64,000 nt of DNA from Stomorhina lunata. Taxonomy: Eukaryota > Arthropoda > Insecta > Diptera > Rhiniidae. Positions within the stretch are counted from its first letter, which is position 1; each line of letters begins with the position of its first letter. The stretch is taken from positions 132,912,940 to 132,976,939 of the forward strand of contig OW121740.1 of NCBI GenBank assembly GCA_933228675.1, written 5' to 3'. Below the pieces are notes generated by a model. The model searched no databases and had not been told where the DNA came from. It saw nothing but the letters and a program-made list of their open reading frames with translations. Of this stretch, positions 38,561 to 50,860 are shown in pieces. The position numbers were made by a program, and so were the translations under genes.

Positions 38561-40040
38561 TAAATGTCAAGAAAAACACAAAAAACGCTAATAAATAAAA
38601 CTTTGCACAGATAAATATTTTGGGGGTCATTATAGTCCCCATGCCTATTTAGGGTTAAAATATTTTTCTTTGACTTAAAAATTATGATCAAAATTATGAT
38701 TAAATTATTTTATACTTTTTTGTTACAAAATTATAAAATTTTTTTACTTCTATGCTTTTTTGTCGAAATTTGCCACAAAATTTATAAAATTTATAAAAAA
38801 TTAAAACTTCCAAAGTCTTACTTTTGACCCGGGAAAGAGAGGATTAAACTTTTCCAATATCAAAAAAGTATTTCTGTGTAGATTTTTCACAGATTCAGCT
38901 AATATATTAATTTTTGGTTTTATCAAAAAGCTATTTATTACAATAAGAAATAATTGTAATAAATTGGGATCTAAGTGCAATACACAAAAGTAAAACTTTT
39001 TAGTTAAATATTCATTACTATTTTAATTTAGATTGAACATAAGTAAAATTTACCAAGAATCTACTCAAATCATGCCAACAAATTTAAATTTTCTCGAAAT
39101 TTGACTATTTCAAATCACAAACTTCAATTTTGAGTTTTGTGCTGCCATTTGTTTGCTTAAACTAATAAATTTCTAATATTTGTTGAACAAAATTTTCAAA
39201 AATTAAGTAAATCTTATTTTTCACAAAAATCATTTATTCGTTTGCATATCTTTGCATTAATTCATTGAAAATAATTATTAAAATGTCAATATAAATATTA
39301 TTGTAAACATTCTGATGATAAATTTACCAAGAACTACTTACTAATTTAATGAAGATAGACAACAATGACTTTTGCAAAATATCTAACCTAAACATCAAAT
39401 TATAAAGAGACTATATATGTATTTGAAAAGATAAATAGCTAATATACCTTACACTTACTTTTAATGGCAAGAACGAGCAATAAATTAACTAATGAACCTC
39501 TTATCAATTCATTCATTTAGTCATTCAATTCATTTCATTTACCAGCAGCAAAAAACACTTCAAAAAACCAATAGAAACAACTACAAACGCATGTTTGTTT
39601 GTGTATGTGTGTGTATGTATATCTTTTTATTTAAGTAACGATTCGTAATATTAGGAAATTAAATACACACCTTAGGAATAGTTAGTTAGTCCTGTTAAAT
39701 AAAACGTTAGAAGATATTGAAATTTAATTTGTACGAGTATTTGTTGTTTTTGTAAATGTTTACAGGTAACTAACACCTGTCGAAAGTGTCCTCTAATTTA
39801 ACAACTACTGATTGCAGACAGACGAATGAATGGATGGGGTAGAGGAAGGAGGTGTTAAACATCGACTGGTTTTATAGAATAAAACCAGAGTTGATGTTTG
39901 TTGTTGTTACAGTTTAATTATAAAGATAAATATAAAATGACGACTAAATCATTTTGTAAAGACATTTAAGAGATTAATTTTGTAATAAAATTTGTAAATG
40001 TTATTTAACATGGGTCGAAAATGAAATTGCCCTTGTTTAA
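38561..40040. other. Intergenic, AT-rich, no gene recognised
   Basis: No repeat family is obvious. 39460-40000 has more balanced composition, a short TG-rich stretch at 39595-39620, and could be single-copy noncoding sequence upstream of Hmx. Confidence 0.4.
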
Positions 40041-40901
40041 AACAAGTAAGGAAGGAAGTATTATAGTTACTCAAGCCCTAGCATATGTGGACCGAGCAAT
40101 AAACCGTACGAACTGCTATTTATACCCATCACCAACATATGTGGAATGGGTATTATAAGTTTATGCTGATGTATGTAACGCATAGAAATATTTGTCTTAG
40201 ACCCACCTTTTATTATACCAATAGGCTTAGAATCACTTTCTAAGTCGATTTAGCGATGTCAGTCCGTCCGTCCGTTTGGCTGAACGGCTGGCTGGACCCC
40301 TATGTAAACCATATAATCAAAGTACAGGTCAGATAATTTGATGAAAAGATAATTTGATGAAATTTGGCACAGATCTTTTTTTTGATAGTGGGCCCATGGC
40401 TGTTGAAATTTGTTAAAGTTGGTCCATTTTTTATGGTACCTCCCATAGGTCCCACTTCCAGAAATTGATATTTTGGCCACAAATACCAATATTTTTTTAT
40501 GAAATTTAAAACAAATACTGCCTATGTAAACCAAAATTACTGTACCAAATCGGTCCACATTTGACCATAGCTCCCATACAAAACGCAATAAATGAGACAA
40601 AAATTACTAAAAGGCACGTAAATCTGAAGATAATGAGAATTTTGAGTTTACTTTTTGCATACATGCATTAAACTGTAATTAGTTCACCAAATTTCGAAAT
40701 AATCAGTCCACATTTGACCTTAGATCTCATGTAAGTCCAAATGACGGAAACAGCTTAAATATATAAGTTTTGAGAAAATGTTTGTATGATGGCAAAATTT
40801 AGCAAAATATTTGTCTTTATACAGGAAAAAAACACCTTTGACCTCAGTGGTGAAGGATATCGTATGGTCGGGCTTGATCGACTATAGCACTTTCTTACTT
40901 A
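40041..40901 (+). mobile_element. GTCCGTCC element, copy 4, with terminal inverted repeats
   Basis: The only copy with both ends. The left end AACAAGTAAGGAAGGAAGTA followed by TTATAGTTACTCAAGCCC is the imperfect complement of the right end, where GGGCTTGATCGACTATAGC is followed by ACTTTCTTACTT. Arms are about 38 bases long with several mismatches. The body is as in the other copies. About 860 bp, no coding capacity, so a non-autonomous DNA transposon is the best reading. Target-site duplication is not clear. Confidence 0.8.
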
Positions 40902-41268
40902 TTTTATAAAATTGTATCTCGAAAGAGTTTCTCGACTTCTTCTGATTTAGCAATGTCTGTTAGACTTTTCTATCTTCCCCATCCACTTTTTTTAAATGCT
41001 CAGTTTATTTCCGTTTGAAGTATTGCGCGGATTAACCTTTAGATTTTTTTAAAGAACATAATTGATGTTTTAGAAAAGTTTTAATTATATTAACGTACTT
41101 TTTTGTAAACCATTTCAAAAATTATCTTAAAACAAGTTTTGCCTGGAATAGCAAACGCATATTTTATTCGAAACACTCCTTTAGACCGACATGCAGTCAA
41201 CCAAACTATACTTGAAATTTAGGAAAGGTTATTTGTAGACGATCGCACCAAAACGTTATAATTCCATT

Positions 41269-42055
41269 TTTTAATGATGCAGTTTCTGTTTTTGATTTTT
41301 TGCTCATATCGTCAGCTTAATATGCAAACCTGCTAAGTCCACTTTTTAAGTAAATTGAGATTTTGATTCCATGTAGTAGATTCATATATATACGTCTTGA
41401 AGTGTATAAAAAGGTTCGCTAAAAAAAATTGCTAAGTCCACTAAAAGAACATTTTTATAAGAAAACCTGCTAAATCCAGTACAACGCACTATGGTATTTC
41501 TGCTGCCAAAAAGCCATTTTTTACCACAATTTTTGAAAATCTAATGATGCAGTTCTATAGGGAAGAGTCTACATATTAAGGATCAATTATTGTTTTCAAG
41601 AAAACATTATGTCACGTGTTATAAAAAAGTTATTTAAATGTGCTTTATGTCCTAAAACCAAATTTTTTAATGATGCAGTTTTTGTTTTTGATTTTTTGCT
41701 CATATCGTCAGCTTAATATGCAAACCTGCTAAGTCCACTTTTTAAGTAAATTGAGATTTTGATTCCATGTAGTAGATTCATATATATACGTCTTGAAGTG
41801 TATAAAAAGGTTCGCTAAAAAAAATTGCTAAGTCCACTAAAAGAACATTTTTATAAGAAAACCTGCCAAATGCAGTACAACGCACTATGGTATTTCTGCT
41901 GCCAAAAAGCCATTTTTTACCACAATTTTTGAAAAATCTAATGATGCAGTTCTATAGGGAAGAGTCTACATATTAAGGATCAATTATTGTTTTCAAGAAA
42001 ACATTATGTCACGTGTTATAAAAAAGTTATTTAAATGTGCTTTATGTCCTAAAAG
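41269..42055. repeat. 396-bp tandem duplication, two nearly identical units
   Basis: Unit one starts with AATGATGCAG at 41273 and unit two at 41669. They agree almost base for base over their length, including CCTGCTAAGTCCACTTTTTA and TCACGTGTTATAAAAAAG, with only a few substitutions. The high identity indicates a recent duplication inside the 2-kb element. Confidence 0.95.
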
Positions 42056-42454
42056 TGATGAAATTTTTCATAAAACTCAGTATCAAATATAAATTCATAG
42101 CTTTAATCTTAATGTCGATTCAATTTCTAGTCCACAGAAGAAAATAACTAAATAATGTTGTATATAGTTTAGGAGATATCAGGAAATCAAAGAGCTCTAC
42201 AAAATTCAGTGTTTTCGTTATTCTTTGAAAAAAACCTAAATTGGCTCGTTTTTGCTCGATGCTCCCAACATAACCACGTGGAAGGCGAAAGTCGCTTCTA
42301 TTGATTGAGCGAAAAAAATTTACCGAAATTTACCGATCGTAGAACAAAGTTCAAAATTTTCTAAAAAAAAAAGTCACGTAAATTGTTATGCATAATTTAA
42401 GCAAAAAGTGTTGCAGTTGTTTAGGCGTAACTTTTTAATCAAATTGAATTTAAG

Positions 42455-43060
42455 TCCCGTAGGAGTCGACGAATTTCAACCAAAATTAGTGGAGCTCTTT
42501 TTGGGTCAACCAATAGATGTATGCCGAATTTCATCGTATTTTGTTATTGAGAAAAAAAATTAATGAAAATTTGGGGTCCAAAGCCGATACCCCAAGGATT
42601 GGACGGATTCAACTGAAATTGGCTAAGCTCTTTGTTGGATAATCTGATAGACGTGTACCAAAGAACTCCGGCTTATACATTGAGAACAATAATAAATGAA
42701 AAATGGGGGTCCAAGGCAGGAACCTCAAAGAGTCAAGGGATTTCAAACAAAAATGGCGTAACTCTTTCTTGGATCAATTAATAGACGTGTGTAATTTTTT
42801 TTAATTCTGATGAGAATTGCGGCAACCAAGAAGTCACTGGTTTCCGAAATTTGTTGATCTCTTTTTTAAATCAACTTATATACCTGTGCCGAATTTAATC
42901 AAATTCTGTTAAGAATTGCGGACTGTACATCAAAAAGAAAAATATGTAAAAAAATGGGGGTCCAAGACAGGTACTCCAAGGTGTCGACAAATTTCAACCA
43001 AATGTAGTAGAGTTCTTTTTTTAATAGATTAATAGATGTGTGTCAAATTTCATCAAAAAG
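42455..43060. repeat. About 130-bp diverged tandem repeat, four units
   Basis: Recurring blocks are GTCCAAGRCAGGTACCYCAA, a TTTCAACCAAAA block, GGAGCTCTTTTTGG and AATAGAYGTGTGYC. Units start near 42466, 42585, 42715 and 42960; the third-to-fourth interval is longer and more degraded. Confidence 0.75.
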
Positions 43061-43391
43061 TAACTTTTCATATCGATCGCATCAAAACGTAACTTTAATT
43101 TTAAATCATTCAGGCGTTAAGGAACGTGAGTTAAATGGATAACAAAGTCTTATGACTTCAAGCAATAATTATTCCCATTTAGAGAATATGAGCTTTTTAA
43201 CAATTTAAAGTAAACAAAAATGTTTTCCCAATTCAGGCAAAATGATTTTTGCTGGAATTGTAACGTTTTGGTGCGAACGTCTACGTTAATGTTGAAAAAT
43301 TGTCAATTAAGCCCCCTAGGTTATATTATACTGCAACCGATCCGTATCGATTAGGATCGGTCACAAGTTTTAATGTATTATAAGTAATGTA

Positions 43392-45003
43392 TTATAAGTA
43401 ACCAATTAAAACGATGGATGGAACACTTCCAGTCAACATTAAACAATCCCATTGGATTAGAAGCGCTGACGGAAGTGCAAAATGAAACCAACCATGACTG
43501 TTTATTCAATGGAATTTCAGACTGCCCACCAACAATACAAGAAGTAAAGAATTCCATTAAAAGCCTCAAGTGCAACAAGGCCCCGAGCAATGACAATATA
43601 TCAGCAGAGATGCTTTTATGTGACGTTGAAGGATGGGCGAGACTGTGGCACCCATTTGCACTTAAAATATGGGAGGAGGAAGCTCTGCCAGCCTCCTGGA
43701 ATGAATGTATCAAATACCAAAAAAGGGTGACTCCAAAGACTGCAATAACTACAGGGGAATAACACTTCTTCCAATACCGAGCAAAATACTAAGTCGAGTA
43801 ATTTTGAATAGAACGTCTGACGCAGTTTCTGAAACACTCCGCGAAAATCAGTTTGGGTCCCAAAAGAATAGATCTTGTATTGATCTAATCAACACAGTAA
43901 GAATAGTACTGGAACAATGTAATGAATTCCGCACCCCCATTTATCTAGCATTTATTGACTTTATGAAGGCCTTCGACAGTGTCAATAGGAGCTATCTATG
44001 GAGAATTTTAGAAAACCGTAACATGCCAACGAAAATTCTAAACTTAATTCGGGCAATGTACGTGGACTTTTAATGTCGTGTTCTACATAAAGGTAAATTG
44101 TCTAATCCGTTCGAAGTTACTACTGGAGTAAGACAAGGATGTATCTTATCACCCATACTTTTTATCCTTGTCATCGACAATATAATGCTCGCGGTACTGA
44201 ATGGTAGACGTGGTATCCAATGGACACCCTTTAAACAACTCGAGGACTTGGAATACGCCGATGACGTATGCCTTCTAAGCCAAAGCCTAGGTCACCTTCA
44301 AGAAAACACTAGCGCTATTACTGTTGAATCTCGGGCAGCTGGGCTGGAAATCAATATCTCCAAGACAAAGATTATGCCTGGAGGCTATGGCGCAAACCCG
44401 TCGCCACACATCAATGTGGATAACGAGGTTATTGGATATGTAGGTACCTTTAATTATCTTGGTAGTTTGGTATCTAAAAAAGGTGGCGCCGACGAGGATA
44501 TTGAATCGCGTATTAATAAGGCAAAATCTGCATTCGGCATTCTCCGAGCTATTTGGAAATCTCGGCAAATATCAACAACAACTAAGTTACGAATATATAA
44601 TTCGAATGTCAAGTCTATCTTGTATTACGGCTGCGAGACTTGGAAACGCACAAATGTCATCGATAAGAGCCTACAAACCTTTGCAAACAAATGCTTGCGG
44701 CAAACCCTTAATATATGGTGGCCAAATCGCATAAGAAATGAAGATCTACTAAACGCTACAAATCAAATTCCTTCTTCTATAGAGGTATGTCAACGGAAAT
44801 GGCGGTGGATAGGCCACACACTATGAAGGCCAAATACCAACATTGCTCGACAAGCGCTTCGTTGGAATCCACAAGGAAGCGGCCGTCGTGTTGGTGCACC
44901 TGCTAGAACGTGGATAAGGTCAATTGATGCGGAGTTACAAGCAGCAACCTATTCATGGAATGACGTATGCCTAACATCTCGCAATAGAGTTCGCAATAGA
45001 GGT
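43392..45003 (+). mobile_element. 5'-truncated non-LTR retrotransposon (LINE) with reverse transcriptase, inactivated
   Basis: Encodes most of a reverse transcriptase: FIDFMKAFDSV (motif A, about 43948-43984), GVRQGCILSPILF (motif B, about 44122-44160) and EYADDVCLLS (motif C with catalytic Asp pair, 44250-44279). A C-terminal part with FNYLGSLVSKKG, the YGCETW block and KWRWIGHTL follows. The frame is broken by a shift near 43705-43735, a TAA at 44071-44073 (the related copy at 63.7 kb reads Lys there) and a TGA at 44824-44826, after which RPNTNIARQALRWNPQG continues in frame. No endonuclease domain is present, so the 5' part is lost. The clade is uncertain (RTE-like or L1-like). No function is expected. 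Confidence 0.9.
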
Positions 45004-46985
45004 TGAGGCCCTATGCTCCACTAGGAGTCAAGGATAACAGAAGATAAGTAACCTTTGCTATGGGGTTAACATAATAAATTTGAATTCAAGTTTGATTTCA
45101 ATAAAAGTATTTAAACTAATTCATATAAAACATTTCAGTCCGATAGCTTGGTTAACTATGTAAACTTTTAGTGCTTAATCGCTTTACTCCTCAAACATAT
45201 ACACTCCAATTTCAAACTCTATTGACCATTGCAAAACATAAGCGAATTTAATTCGCTCTACATACAGCACGTGTAATATTTCAAATAATTCTTCAAAATC
45301 AATTTGTATAGAAACAAAACGTTTTGAAAACGAAACACATTTAAATTCCACTCAATTTCTCAGCTCAAAAGAAAAACTCAATTCAATTGAAATAACAATT
45401 AGGGGTTGCAAACGGCCATTTTTATACAAAACAAACATTTAAAAATTGCTAAACGTTTCTACTTATTCAGTCGAGCCCAACACACAAGCACACTTCCTTG
45501 CAGGAATCAGCAATTGCGCACTGGCATGGGAAGTGAGCGCGAACTAACAGTGAGTGTGTGTGTGTGCTATGTTAGAACTATTTACAATTGATACATGGAA
45601 GAGCAACGCCACCTTTAAAGAGACAATAAAATATTTAAATGCTTTCGCTTTTTATTTCTACTCGAACACAATAAATATAACAAACCAAAAGAAATTAAAA
45701 TCATTCTCAACCAAAAACAGGAGGAAAAGCAAAACGTTTGTAAAAACAATTTACAGCCAAAACAAAAATCTAAATGAGTTTAATAGTTAGAACTTTTGCT
45801 GCAAAAAAACAGCCAAGAATACAAGAGAGCACTTAATAAATGTGGAAAATTTTAAAAAAGGCGTGGCCTTTAAGAGAAAACTAACCAATCATTAAGGCTA
45901 ACAAAAGGAGAATTTAACTTGGTTCTTTTCTTTACAGCACCCTAGTTTTTAACACCCATTTGTTTTTCATAAAACAAAAATTTTTGCCAACAGTTTAATT
46001 TGTTTTCTTCTAATATCATACCGTCGGTAGAGCACATTCCTCTTTTTTAATTTTACTCCATATTCCTGGCTTTGATTTCGAAACTATACCAAACTGTTTT
46101 CTTTGTTTGAGTTGACAAAAAAAGGTGGTATACGAATAAGAATAAAAAGTTTTGAAAACACACTCACACAAAATACCAGCTTCGCAATCACAACTTCATC
46201 ATGTAGAAAAATGCGTTGAAATTCATGCGCAATTACTTTTATCCTGTTTGCCAAATTGTTTCTTAGTATTAAATAGAATAGAAAAGTCGAGCAATGTATT
46301 ATCACCACTAAAAAATTAAAATCCAACTTCTTACTGTAGGAGGGAGCTTCACTTTACTTCATCACAACAAACGCATAGATACTTAGAGAAATTACAAAAA
46401 ATGTAAAAATATTTCAATTGTAAAGTAACAACTTTCCACCATCAACCTATTTCTGGGGGCGCGTAAGAGTTGAGCGCGTCCTCCTCTTCTAAGTGCAAAA
46501 GAAGTCTGATGCTTAAAAGAAATTTTATTTTATAAAATGTTTCAACATTATTTAGTTGGATTTAAAGACTGAGATAAATTAAACTGGTAGGTCAATTGTA
46601 TAAATTTGAGGGACAACATTTATATTATCGTTCATTATTAATCAATCTTGTATCCTTATACTTATTTTATTCAAGATGGTCAAAACGACTATAATATACC
46701 CTATACCACTGGGTTTGATAGGACCTACTGCCACCAAATTAATTAATGTACACCCACTATCAAAAAAAAGGTTATATCGCTTGTAACTCAATTCAATTGT
46801 ACTCCAAATCCTGGTCTTTATAGTTACTTTACATAAAATCTAAAAACGCCAATCAATTTTTTACAAAAAAGCTTTAAAAATGATCGATCGCGACGAAAAG
46901 TAACAATCAAATTCTAGCGGTTCGCGAATTAAAACAAATAACTCAAGCTTTCGTCATATTACTTCTTACTGACTAAAATGGCCTA
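45004..46985. other. Single-copy intergenic region
   Basis: No gene recognised. Composition is more balanced at 45360-45560 and 46020-46500. 45550-45575 holds a short GTGTGT run. 46690-46745 starts TATACCCTATACCACTGGG, a phrase like the ends of old dipteran repeats. Short open frames have no recognisable domains. Confidence 0.4.
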
Positions 46986-46989
46986 TATT

Positions 46990-49900
46990 ACAACCTGTTA
47001 GTTTTTCAAAATTTTTCTATAAACAGCAAAATTTTAAAAATTTTCCTATAAACAGCAAAATTTTAAAAATTTTCCTATAAACAGCAAAATTTTAAAAATT
47101 TTTCTATAAACAGCAAAATTTTAAAAATTTCCCTATAAACAGCAAAATTTTAAAAATTTTCCTATAAAAAGCAAAATTTTAAAAATTTTCCTATAAACAG
47201 CAAAATTTTAAAAATTTTCCTATAAACAGCAAAATTTTTAAAATTTTTCTATAAAAAGAAAAATTTTTAAAATTTTTCTATAAACAGCAAAATTTTAAAA
47301 ATTTTCCTATAAACAGCAAAATTTTAAAAATTTTCCTATAAACAGCAAAATTTTAAAAATTTTCCTATAAACAGCAAAATTTTAAAAATTTTCCTATAAA
47401 CAGCAAAATTTTGAAAATTTTCCTATAAAAATCAAAATTTTAAAAATTTTCCTATAAAAAGCAAAATTTTTTAAATTTTCCTATAAACAGCAAAATTTAA
47501 AAAATTTTCCGATAAACAGCAAAATTTTAAAAATTTTCCTATAAACAGCAAAATTTTATAAATTTTCTTATAAACAGATAAATTTTGTAAATTTTCCTAT
47601 AAATCTAAGTTCGAAAATTTTCCTATAAATAGCAAAATTTTCAAAATTTTCCTATAAACAATATTTTGAAAATTTTCCTATAAATAGCAAAATTTTAAAA
47701 ACTTTCCTATAAACAGCAAAATTTTGAAAATTTTCTTATAAACCGCAAAGTTTTGAAAGTCTTCCTATAAATGGAGAATTTTGAAAATCTTCCTATAATT
47801 TTCCTATAAACAGCAAAATTTTAAAAATTTTTCTATAAAAGCAAAATTATAAGCAGCAAAATTTTGAAAATTTTCCTATAAACAGCAAAATTTTGAAAAT
47901 TTTCTTATAAACAGATAAATTTTGTAAATTTTGCTATAAATCGAAGTTCGAAAATTTTCCTACAAACAGCAATATTTTGAAAATCTTTCTTAAACCAGCA
48001 AAATTTTGAAAATTTTCCTATAAGCAGCAAAATTTTGAAAATTTTCCTATAAATAACAAAATGTTGAAAATTTTCTTATAAACAGATAAATTTTGTAAAT
48101 TTTCCTATAAATCAAAGTTCAAAAATTTTCTATAAATAGCAAAATTTTGAAAATTTTACTATAAGTAGCAAAATTTTGAAAATGTTTCAATGAATAGCAA
48201 AATTTTTTAAATTTTCCTATAAGCAAAATTTTTAAAATTTTCCTATAAACAAAATTTTTAAAATGTTCTTATAAACAATATTTTGAAAATTTTTCTATAA
48301 ATATCAAAATTTTAAAAACTTTCCATTTTTAAAATTTTCCTATAAACAGCAAAACTTTGAAAATTTTTCTATAAAAGCAAAATTATAAACAGCAAAATTT
48401 TGAAAATTTTCCTATATACAGCAAAATTTTGAAAATTTTCTTATAAACAGATAAATTTTGTAAATTTTGCTATAAATCGAAGTTCGAAAATTTTCCTACA
48501 AACAGCAATATTTTTAAAATCTTAAACCAGCAAAATTTTTAAAATTTTCCTATAAACATCAAAATTTTGAAAATTTTCTTATAAACATCAAAATTTTGAA
48601 AATTTTTCTAAAAACAGCAAAATTTTGAAAATTTTTCTATAAACAGCAAAACTTTCCTATAAACAGCAACATTTTTGAAAATTTTCTTATAAACTTAAAA
48701 ATTTTGAAAACTTCCCTATAAAAAGCAAAATTTTAAAAACTTTCCTTTGAAAATTTTCCTATTAACAGCAAAATGTTGAAAGTTTTCCTATAAACAGCAA
48801 AACTTTCCTATAAACAGCAACTTTTTTGAAAATTTTGAAAATTTTCCTATAAACAGCAAAATTTTGAAAATATTCCTATAAACAACAAAATTTTGAAAAT
48901 TTTACTATAAACAGCAACATTTTTGAAAATTTTCCTATAAACTTAAAAATTTTCCTATAAAAAGCAAAATTTTAAAAACTTTCCTATAAACAGCAAAATT
49001 TTAAAAATTTTCCTATAAACAGCAAAATTTTGAAAATTTTCCTATAAACAGCAAAATTTTGCAAATCTTCCTATAAACAACAAAATTTTGAAAATTTTCC
49101 TATAAACAGCAAAATTTTAAAAATTTTCCTATAAACAGCAAAATTTTAAAAACTTTCCTATAAACAGCAAAATTTTAAAAATTTTCCTATAAACAGCAAA
49201 ATTTTGAAAATTTTCCTATAAACAGCAAAATTTTAAAAACTTTCCTATTAACAGCAAAATTTTAAAAATTTTCCTATAAACAGCAAAATTTTAAAAATAT
49301 CCCTATAAACAGCAAAATTTTGAAAATTTTCCTATAAACAGCAAAATTTTGCAAATCTTCCTATAAACAACAAAATTTTGAAAATTTTCCTATAAAATTA
49401 AAAATTTTGAAAATTTTCCTATAAAAACCAAAATTTTTCTACAAACAACAAAATTTTGAAAATTTTCCTATAAACAGCAAAATTTTGAAAATTTTCCGAT
49501 AAACAGCAAAATTTTGAAAATTTTCCTATAAACAGCAAAATTTTGAAAATTTTCCTATAAACAGCAAAATTTTAAAAATAAACCTATAAACAGCAAAATT
49601 TTGAAAATTTTCCTATAAACAGCAATATTTTGAAAATTTTCCTATAAACAGCAAAATTTTGAAAATTTTCCTATAAACAGCAAAATTTTAAAAACTTTCC
49701 TATTAACAGCAAAATTTTAAAAATTTTCCTATAAACAGCAAAATTTTAAAAATATCCCTATAAACAGCAAAATTTTGAAAATTTTCCTATAAACAGCAAA
49801 ATTTTGCAAATCTTCCTATAAACAACAAAATTTTGAAAATTTTCCTATAAAATTAAAAATTTTGAAAATTTTCCTATAAAAAGCAAAATTTTTCTACAAA

Positions 49901-50860
49901 CAACAAAATTTTGAAAATTTTCCTATAAACAGCAAAATTTTGAAAATTTTCCGATAAACAGCAAAATTTTGAAAATTTTCCTATAAACAGCAAAATTTTG
50001 AAAATTTTCCTATAAACAGCAAAATTTTAAAAATAAACCTATAAACAGCAAAATTTTGAAAATTTTCCTATAAACAGCAATATTTTGAAAATTTTCCTAT
50101 AAACAGCAAAATTTTGAAAATTTTCCTATAAACAGCAAAATTTTAAAAATAAACCTATAAACAGCAAAATTTTAAAAATTTTCCTATAAAAAGCAAAATT
50201 TTAAAAATTTTCCTATAAACAGCAAAATTTTAAAAATTTTCCTATAAACAGCAAAATTTTAAAAACTTTCCTATAAACAGCAAAATTTTAAAAATTTTCC
50301 TATAAACAGCAAAATTTTGAAAATTTTCCTATAAACAGCAAAATTTTAAAAACTTTCCTATTAACAGCAAAATTTTAAAAATTTTCCTATAAACAGCAAA
50401 ATTTTAAAAATATCCCTATAAACAGCAAAATTTTGAAAATTTTCCTATAAACAGCAAAATTTTGCAAATCTTCCTATAAACAACAAAATTTTGAAAATTT
50501 TCCTATAAAATTAAAAATTTTGAAAATTTTCCTATAAAAACCAAAATTTTTCTACAAACAACAAAATTTTGAAAATTTTCCTATAAACAGCAAAATTTTG
50601 AAAATTTTCCGATAAACAGCAAAATTTTGAAAATTTTCCTATAAACAGCAAAATTTTGAAAATTTTCCTATAAACAGCAAAATTTTAAAAATAAACCTAT
50701 AAACAGCAAAATTTTGAAAATTTTCCTATAAACAGCAATATTTTGAAAATTTTCCTATAAATTGCAAAATTTTGAAAATATTTCTATTAATAGCAAAATT
50801 TTGAATTTTTTTTTTTTATGAACAGCAAAATTTTAAAAATTTTCCTATAAACAGCAAAAT
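46990..50860. repeat. 29-bp satellite array, almost 3.9 kb
   Basis: The basic unit is CCTATAAACAGCAAAATTTT followed by RAAAATTTT, period 29 bp. Given the length there are about 130 units. Variants such as GCAAATCTTCC, TTCCGATAAACAGC, AAAAATAAACCTATAAAC and CTTTCCTATTAACAGC recur in blocks, giving a higher-order organisation in the right half (see findings). The CTATAAA core resembles the CTATAGAA core of the other arrays in the window. Confidence 0.97.

Larger units (their letters stand above)
41235..43284. mobile_element. 2.05-kb element with 32-bp terminal inverted repeats
   Basis: 41235-41266 and 43253-43284 are inverted copies over 32 bases with two mismatches, centred on CGCACCAAAACGTTA. 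A further sub-copy (GATCGCATCAAAACGTAAC) lies inside at about 43074. The interior has a 396-bp tandem duplication and four diverged units of about 130 bp, described separately, and no open frame of transposase size. It resembles a non-autonomous element of foldback or MITE type. The target-site duplication could not be fixed. Confidence 0.75.

Noticed and set aside
43418..45003. Functional host reverse transcriptase gene
   Set aside because: Truncated, frameshifted, with stops and a second broken copy at 63 kb; a LINE remnant.
8570..50860. CRISPR-like array (regular repeats with spacers)
   Set aside because: The spacers are themselves repeated and the host is a fly; these are minisatellites.
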